Part shown: positions 60,198 to 64,000 of the stretch, piece by piece
Numbering within the stretch: position 1 is the stretch's first letter
Layout: every line of letters begins with the position of its first letter
DNA from: Planctomycetaceae bacterium
GTDB taxonomy: Bacteria > Planctomycetota > Planctomycetia > Pirellulales > Pirellulaceae
Direction of reading: 5' to 3'
Assembly (NCBI GenBank): GCA_012729315.1
Contig: JAAYDI010000169.1
Span: forward strand, 1-64,000
Length of the DNA: 64,000 nucleotides
Notes under the pieces: model-generated
Databases searched by the model: none
Seen by the model: the letters and a program-made list of their open reading frames with translations, nothing else
Told to the model about the DNA's origin: nothing
Program-made: the position numbers and the translations under genes

Positions 60198-61271
60198 CTA
60201 TTGCCGGCGAATCGCCTGGAAGTCGTCGGATGGTGGAGGAGGAAGCGTCAGCCGGGCAGAGGCCGCCTGTTCGGCACATCGAGCCCGCAACAGGGCGTGG
60301 GTCTGCTGGAACTCCGTTCGCTGGGCAAGCGACTGGTACTGCGGTTCGGCCGCGACACGGTCGAACTTGGCCAGGGATTTCTGGAGCAGTTCGAGCGATG
60401 GCTGGCGGTCTGTCCCGTAGACCTCGGCAGGCAGCGCCAAGTACTGGCGCCAATTCACGTCCAGAATGGCCGCCAGCCGGCGTGACGCGTCGGCAAGCGT
60501 CTGTTGCGCGACTTGGCCGTGCGCGACGTTGCCGGCGCCCGGCACCGCTGTGACTCGGACCCGATCGTGTTCTGTGTACGTGTATCGCGATACCTCGTCC
60601 AGCAGACGCTGTGCGGACGGAGGAACTGCCGGCGGCGGTCCTGCCCCGATGACGCCGTAGTAGGCTGCATTGGCACGCGTGTCCACCTGGATCACCGAAC
60701 CGTCCAACGCCACGCCGGCGAAAAGTCCCCGGCTCCGGGAATACGAGTAGATCTCGGCCCTGAGTCCGGCATCGGTACCGGCCTCCGCTTGCCGTCCCAC
60801 AGGTCCGGCTGCCGCCGCGATCCCGCCGCCGATTGTGAACTTGCCCCGCATCAGACTCTCGACGCTCGTTCGGGTCTTGAAAACCAGCACCAGATCCGCC
60901 GCCTGCACGCCAATCTGCCAGCCCAGGCTGCCGCCCGTGAGCGTGATGAATGCCGGCGGTCTCCAACTCCCGGCATCGTCCCGCACGAGGACCACACCGC
61001 GCCCGTGGCGAACCCCCACCACAAATCCGCCTTTGAGCAGCCCCGGCACGATCACGATCCCCTGAGCGTCGGCCAGCATCGACCCGGGAATACCTTGCGC
61101 CGGGATGGCCATGATCTCCCGCAGCACCTGGAATGCCGAATCCACGATGACCACTTCACGCGTGGCGAATTCCACGCCCTGCGGCTGGTATTCGCCCGCT
61201 CGGACGGCCGGGAACCCGCAGATGATCAGTCCAAGGGCGCACATTACCGCGTTGCGAGAAAGCGTCTTCAT
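60198..61271 (-). CDS. Secreted SYLF-domain lipid-binding protein
   Basis: The 357-residue protein (signal about 1-25) carries a SYLF/Ysc84 domain (about 50-235): REIMAIPAQGIPGSMLADAQ, IVIVPGLLKGGFVVGVRHGRG, FITLTGGSLGWQIGVQA, SLMRGKFTIGGGIAAAAGPVG and YSYSRSRGLFAGVALDGSVI. SYLF proteins bind phosphoinositides or other lipids; in bacteria the role is unclear. The C-terminal 120 residues are helical and Gln/Ala-rich. AGGAG is about ten bases before ATG 61271. The minus frame continues open far upstream but that is antisense to the GH28-like gene. Confidence 0.9.
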   Translation of the reverse strand: MKTLSRNAVMCALGLIICGFPAVRAGEYQPQGVEFATREVVIVDSAFQVLREIMAIPAQGIPGSMLADAQGIVIVPGLLKGGFVVGVRHGRGVVLVRDDAGSWRPPAFITLTGGSLGWQIGVQAADLVLVFKTRTSVESLMRGKFTIGGGIAAAAGPVGRQAEAGTDAGLRAEIYSYSRSRGLFAGVALDGSVIQVDTRANAAYYGVIGAGPPPAVPPSAQRLLDEVSRYTYTEHDRVRVTAVPGAGNVAHGQVAQQTLADASRRLAAILDVNWRQYLALPAEVYGTDRQPSLELLQKSLAKFDRVAAEPQYQSLAQRTEFQQTHALLRARCAEQAASARLTLPPPPSDDFQAIRRQ

Positions 61272-61490
61272 GACACGCCACGCTCCTTCGAGGACTTCGG
61301 AATCGTCTGTCGTGCTAGCAGAATCGGGCGACCGACAGCCGGCAACAGGTCCGCATTGTACGTGCAAACGGAGTTCGAACGCAATTCCAGCGGTGGTCCT
61401 GGTGTGCCTCAGCTCTGTGAGGATATAAGTTAGCAGCACACGCCACTTGTGACACTGAATTGAACACAGCCGTAGGGAAGGAGAACGCTC

Positions 61491-62939
61491 ATGCGTCGTC
61501 TGATATTCGTGTGGGTAATAGCAGCGTGGTTGGCCGAACTTGCCGCGGCGGGCACGGTGACGATCTGGCCGGCCCCGGAGGGGGAGGAGCTCTCGCGGGC
61601 CTTCACGGTGGCGGTGGAAGGCCAGGAAACGCCGGTGTATGTCGCCCGGGTCGCGCCGGAGAACCCGGAACTGCGCTGGAAGGCGATGGACGACAAGGCG
61701 AACTCGGCGGACTACTACGAGAATGCCGCCTTCACGACGTTCGGCATGGACGGGGCTGTGGAGGTCGTCGTCACGTGTCCTGAGCCGGTTGACTCGGCCC
61801 GCGTTCTGCCCACGTCGCTGGGGATCGCGCCGCGAGTTGAGGGACGCTGTGTCCACGTCACGATGGCGGAGCCACAGTCCCTGACGCTGGAGGTCAATGG
61901 CGACTGGGTCCACTCGCTGCACATCCTGGCCAATCCACCGGAGCCGGATCCGCCGCGGCAGGACGACCCCAATGTGATCTATTTCGGCCCGGGCATTCAT
62001 GAAGTGACGCATCTGGAGGTGGGCAGCGGCCAGACGCTGTACGTGGCCGGCGGTGCCGTGGTCCGGGGGGTGATCGGACCGGACGAGCCGTTCCGCATCA
62101 GCAGCTACAGCGGGTTGAAGACCTACTCGCCGACGTTTCATCTGCGTGGCGAGAACATCACGGTGCGTGGCCGGGGCATCATTGACGGCTCGCTCAGCAC
62201 CACGCATGCGCGCAATCTGATGCTGGTCGAGGGCGCCGACATCCGGCTCGAAGGGGTCATCCTCCGAGATTCCAGCACGTGGAACATCCCGATTCGCCGC
62301 AGCGACCGGGTCACGGTCCGCAACGTCAAGATCCTGGGCTATCGCGCGAACTCGGACGGCATCGACATCTGCAACAGCCGCGACGTGCTGGTCGAAGACT
62401 GCTTCATCCGTACGCTCGACGACCTGATCGTGGTGAAGACCGACCGCGGTGCGGGCGCGGCGCAGCGGATTGTCGCCCGCAACTGCGTGCTGTGGAACGA
62501 AGTGGCGCACGCGCTGAGCGTCGGCGCTGAACTGCGTGAAGACGTCGCTGACGTCCTCTTCACAGACTGTGATGTGATTCACGACAAAGGCCGCGAGTGG
62601 ACGCTGCGGGTCTACCACTGCGACGCGGCCCGTATCACGAACATCCGGTTTGAGAACCTGCGGATCGAGGAGTCCCCCCGGCTGATTTCGCTCTGGATCG
62701 ACAAGGCGTTCTGGACGCAGGACGAGCAGCGCGGCCACATCGACGGTGTCGTATTCCGCAACATCGTCGCCCCCGCCGCCCGCATCGAACTCAACGGGTT
62801 TGACGCGGAACACGCGATCGAGAATGTGCTGTTCCACGACGTGACGTTCGGAGGCAGGCCGTTGGAAGCCGCCGATATTCACCAGGACGAGTTCGTGCGC
62901 GGCGTGACGGTTACGCGGTCTGCCGAACCGCAGCCGTAG
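61491..62939 (+). CDS. Secreted GH28-like right-handed beta-helix glycosidase
   Basis: The 482-residue protein (signal about 1-20) is a parallel beta-helix. GH28 landmarks: ITVRGRGIIDGS, NSDGIDICNSRDVLVEDC with catalytic Asp at about residue 288, IRTLDDLIVVKTDRG with the second Asp pair at about 308, and HALSVGAELREDV in place of the GHG loop. The usual third-region His and RIK motif are weak (ISLWIDKAFW), so the enzyme may act on a different uronate or galactoside rather than polygalacturonate. GGAG eight bases before ATG 61491. Confidence 0.88.
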   Translation: MRRLIFVWVIAAWLAELAAAGTVTIWPAPEGEELSRAFTVAVEGQETPVYVARVAPENPELRWKAMDDKANSADYYENAAFTTFGMDGAVEVVVTCPEPVDSARVLPTSLGIAPRVEGRCVHVTMAEPQSLTLEVNGDWVHSLHILANPPEPDPPRQDDPNVIYFGPGIHEVTHLEVGSGQTLYVAGGAVVRGVIGPDEPFRISSYSGLKTYSPTFHLRGENITVRGRGIIDGSLSTTHARNLMLVEGADIRLEGVILRDSSTWNIPIRRSDRVTVRNVKILGYRANSDGIDICNSRDVLVEDCFIRTLDDLIVVKTDRGAGAAQRIVARNCVLWNEVAHALSVGAELREDVADVLFTDCDVIHDKGREWTLRVYHCDAARITNIRFENLRIEESPRLISLWIDKAFWTQDEQRGHIDGVVFRNIVAPAARIELNGFDAEHAIENVLFHDVTFGGRPLEAADIHQDEFVRGVTVTRSAEPQP

Positions 62940-63067
62940 CGCGGAGCATTGCATCCAGGTGGGGCCACGCGGGTCTGCAGTCGGAGGGTGAAAGGATCGA
63001 TGTGGGAAGTGGCGTGGTGAAAGGCCCGGAGAAACGGCCCTGGGTGCGGTCGAACGTACGCCGTCTG

Positions 63068-64000
63068 TCACTCTTCAGGTTGAGCCAACAAGAATAGGGC
63101 GGTTTCCCGCTCGGCCAGATCGACCTCAAACTCCTGCGTCTGCCCGGCAATCAGGCGGCGGTTGAACACGTCGTAGACGGGACGCGGGTGCGGCAGGCAG
63201 ATGCGTTTACGCCCCGCCGTGCACGTGTGCAGGCCGACCCAGTAGTCGCCAGCCATCAGGTTGTCACCAGCGCGGCTGTAGACGTGCACACCGCTCCGTT
63301 CATAGATGTGCTGCAGGATGCTCCAGTCCAGCGGCACCGTTGCGCAATAGACCGATCGCCAGCTGCCACAATCGCGGTGCACCAGCGCCGGCTCGCCCGT
63401 GTCCGCATAGCGACCCCAGACCGTCGCGGAGTGATCCAGTTCCTGTGGGACGAACCGCGGGCTGAGTTGTTTCACATCCGCGCCGAACGTGGATCGCCAC
63501 GCCTGGAACTGCCGGGGTGCACGCGGAAAGAGGTCGGGTGTCACCGCGACTTCCGCGAACGGCTGAGCGTCCTGCCGGAACTTGATGCCGGTCAGGGCCT
63601 CCATACGCTGCAGCGAGAGGCCGCTGGGGCCAGCGAAACCAGGGGCCCAGAACCAGATCAAGGTGCGCCCCTGGCATTTCAGTTTTTCGATGGCGGCGAG
63701 CTGCCGGTCTGTCAGGCAGAAGTCCACCAGGAAGACATACACTTTGTAGTCAGGCAGGCGGTCTTCTTCGAGATCTTCGATCAGGAACCGATCGTAGGGC
63801 GCCCCGGCCCGGCAGAGATGTTCTGTCTGCGCCACGAAGAACTGGGCTGACACATCCGTGCGGGACGCGATGACGTATTCGCTTTCCAACGCGCTGATGC
63901 AGGCCACTTCACTGCGCCGTGTCCGGGACAGCTTCATGCTCTGGTCGCTCCACTGCTGATACGCGGCGAAGTCCTGCCAGAATTCCGGCGCGTCGTACCA
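63068..64000 (-). CDS. C-terminal part of a GH42-like protein, 5' end beyond the window
   Basis: The frame is open to the right edge, with WYDAPEFWQDFAAYQQWSD already in frame before an internal Met at 63937, so the start lies outside. The visible 310 residues match the trimerisation and C-terminal domains of GH42 beta-galactosidase-like proteins: APYDRFLIEDLEEDRLPDYK, YVFLVDFCLTDRQLAAIEKL, and the C-terminal beta domain RPVYDVFNRRLIAGQTQEFE. The catalytic barrel is not in view. It is convergent with the GH28-like gene. Confidence 0.8.
   Translation of the reverse strand, partial: WYDAPEFWQDFAAYQQWSDQSMKLSRTRRSEVACISALESEYVIASRTDVSAQFFVAQTEHLCRAGAPYDRFLIEDLEEDRLPDYKVYVFLVDFCLTDRQLAAIEKLKCQGRTLIWFWAPGFAGPSGLSLQRMEALTGIKFRQDAQPFAEVAVTPDLFPRAPRQFQAWRSTFGADVKQLSPRFVPQELDHSATVWGRYADTGEPALVHRDCGSWRSVYCATVPLDWSILQHIYERSGVHVYSRAGDNLMAGDYWVGLHTCTAGRKRICLPHPRPVYDVFNRRLIAGQTQEFEVDLAERETALFLLAQPEE

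Noticed and set aside
60198-63071. A 957-codon open frame on the minus strand
   Set aside because: Its C-terminal third is the real SYLF gene; the rest is antisense to the GH28-like gene, which has a signal peptide, RBS and family motifs.
1-64000. tRNA, rRNA, CRISPR, prophage or complete insertion sequence
   Set aside because: I saw no cloverleaf T-loop pattern, rRNA core, spaced direct repeats with unique spacers, transposase motif or phage gene. This was by eye; tRNAscan-SE, Infernal and ISfinder searches would settle it.

Overview
The window is about 64 kb of GC-rich bacterial DNA with the look of a planctomycete (Planctomycetota, perhaps Pirellulales). This placement is inferred from content, not from a marker gene. 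It rests on many secreted carbohydrate-active enzymes and a sulfatase, several Tat-exported TIM-barrel and Gfo/Idh/MocA proteins, a hydrazine-synthase-alpha-like protein with two CxxCH haem motifs, a GlmU-like protein of the alternative bacterial type, and dispersed low-complexity repeats, notably a 33-nt unit that reads MTNDEIPKHEG. Genes lie on both strands in short operons. I saw no rRNA, tRNA, CRISPR array, complete insertion sequence or prophage.

Layout. 0-8 kb is housekeeping: metF, an alternative GlmU-like protein, a GGDEF cyclase, a lone Flp pilin, a 2-Cys peroxiredoxin and pyruvate kinase. 8-27 kb mixes an exported mutarotase, a TPR protein paired with a NapH-like polyferredoxin, Tat-exported sugar-isomerase-like proteins, a PfkB kinase, a GH13 amylase, a FadL porin followed by a DmeF-type metal exporter, a secreted HExxH peptidase with a LecA-like domain, a secreted isoaspartyl methyltransferase, an exported oxidoreductase with two coupled small genes (OB-fold-like and zinc-ribbon), and a collapsed fpg remnant. 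27-44 kb holds very large secreted proteins: a 1340-residue modular glycosidase-like protein, a sialidase translationally coupled to a ceramidase-fold protein, a GH42-like protein and a GH78 rhamnosidase. It also holds a B12-binding radical SAM enzyme and remnants of a restriction-modification locus. 44-64 kb holds the HzsA-like protein, zwf next to an SMP-30 lactonase, a Tat isomerase, a sulfatase, a cytoplasmic Gfo/Idh enzyme, a DUF4838 glycosidase, an acyltransferase-like membrane protein, a thioesterase, a secreted nitrilase-fold enzyme, a SYLF protein, a GH28-like enzyme and a truncated GH42-like gene.

As a whole the genes fit degradation of complex, sulfated, rhamnose-, uronate- and possibly sialic-acid-bearing glycans, with sugars feeding glycolysis (pyk) and the oxidative pentose phosphate route (zwf plus lactonase). 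Regulation is hardly visible: there is one GGDEF protein, a few extended -10 promoters and no obvious intact transcription factor.

The most unusual DNA is two inverted arrays of the 33-nt unit at 1155-1427 and 52851-53145. Each has three or four head-to-tail copies facing three reverse-complement copies across a short unrelated centre. Arm-specific variants appear on both sides, which suggests the arms correct each other or are copied as a hairpin. Other repeats of distinct sequence sit at gene ends.
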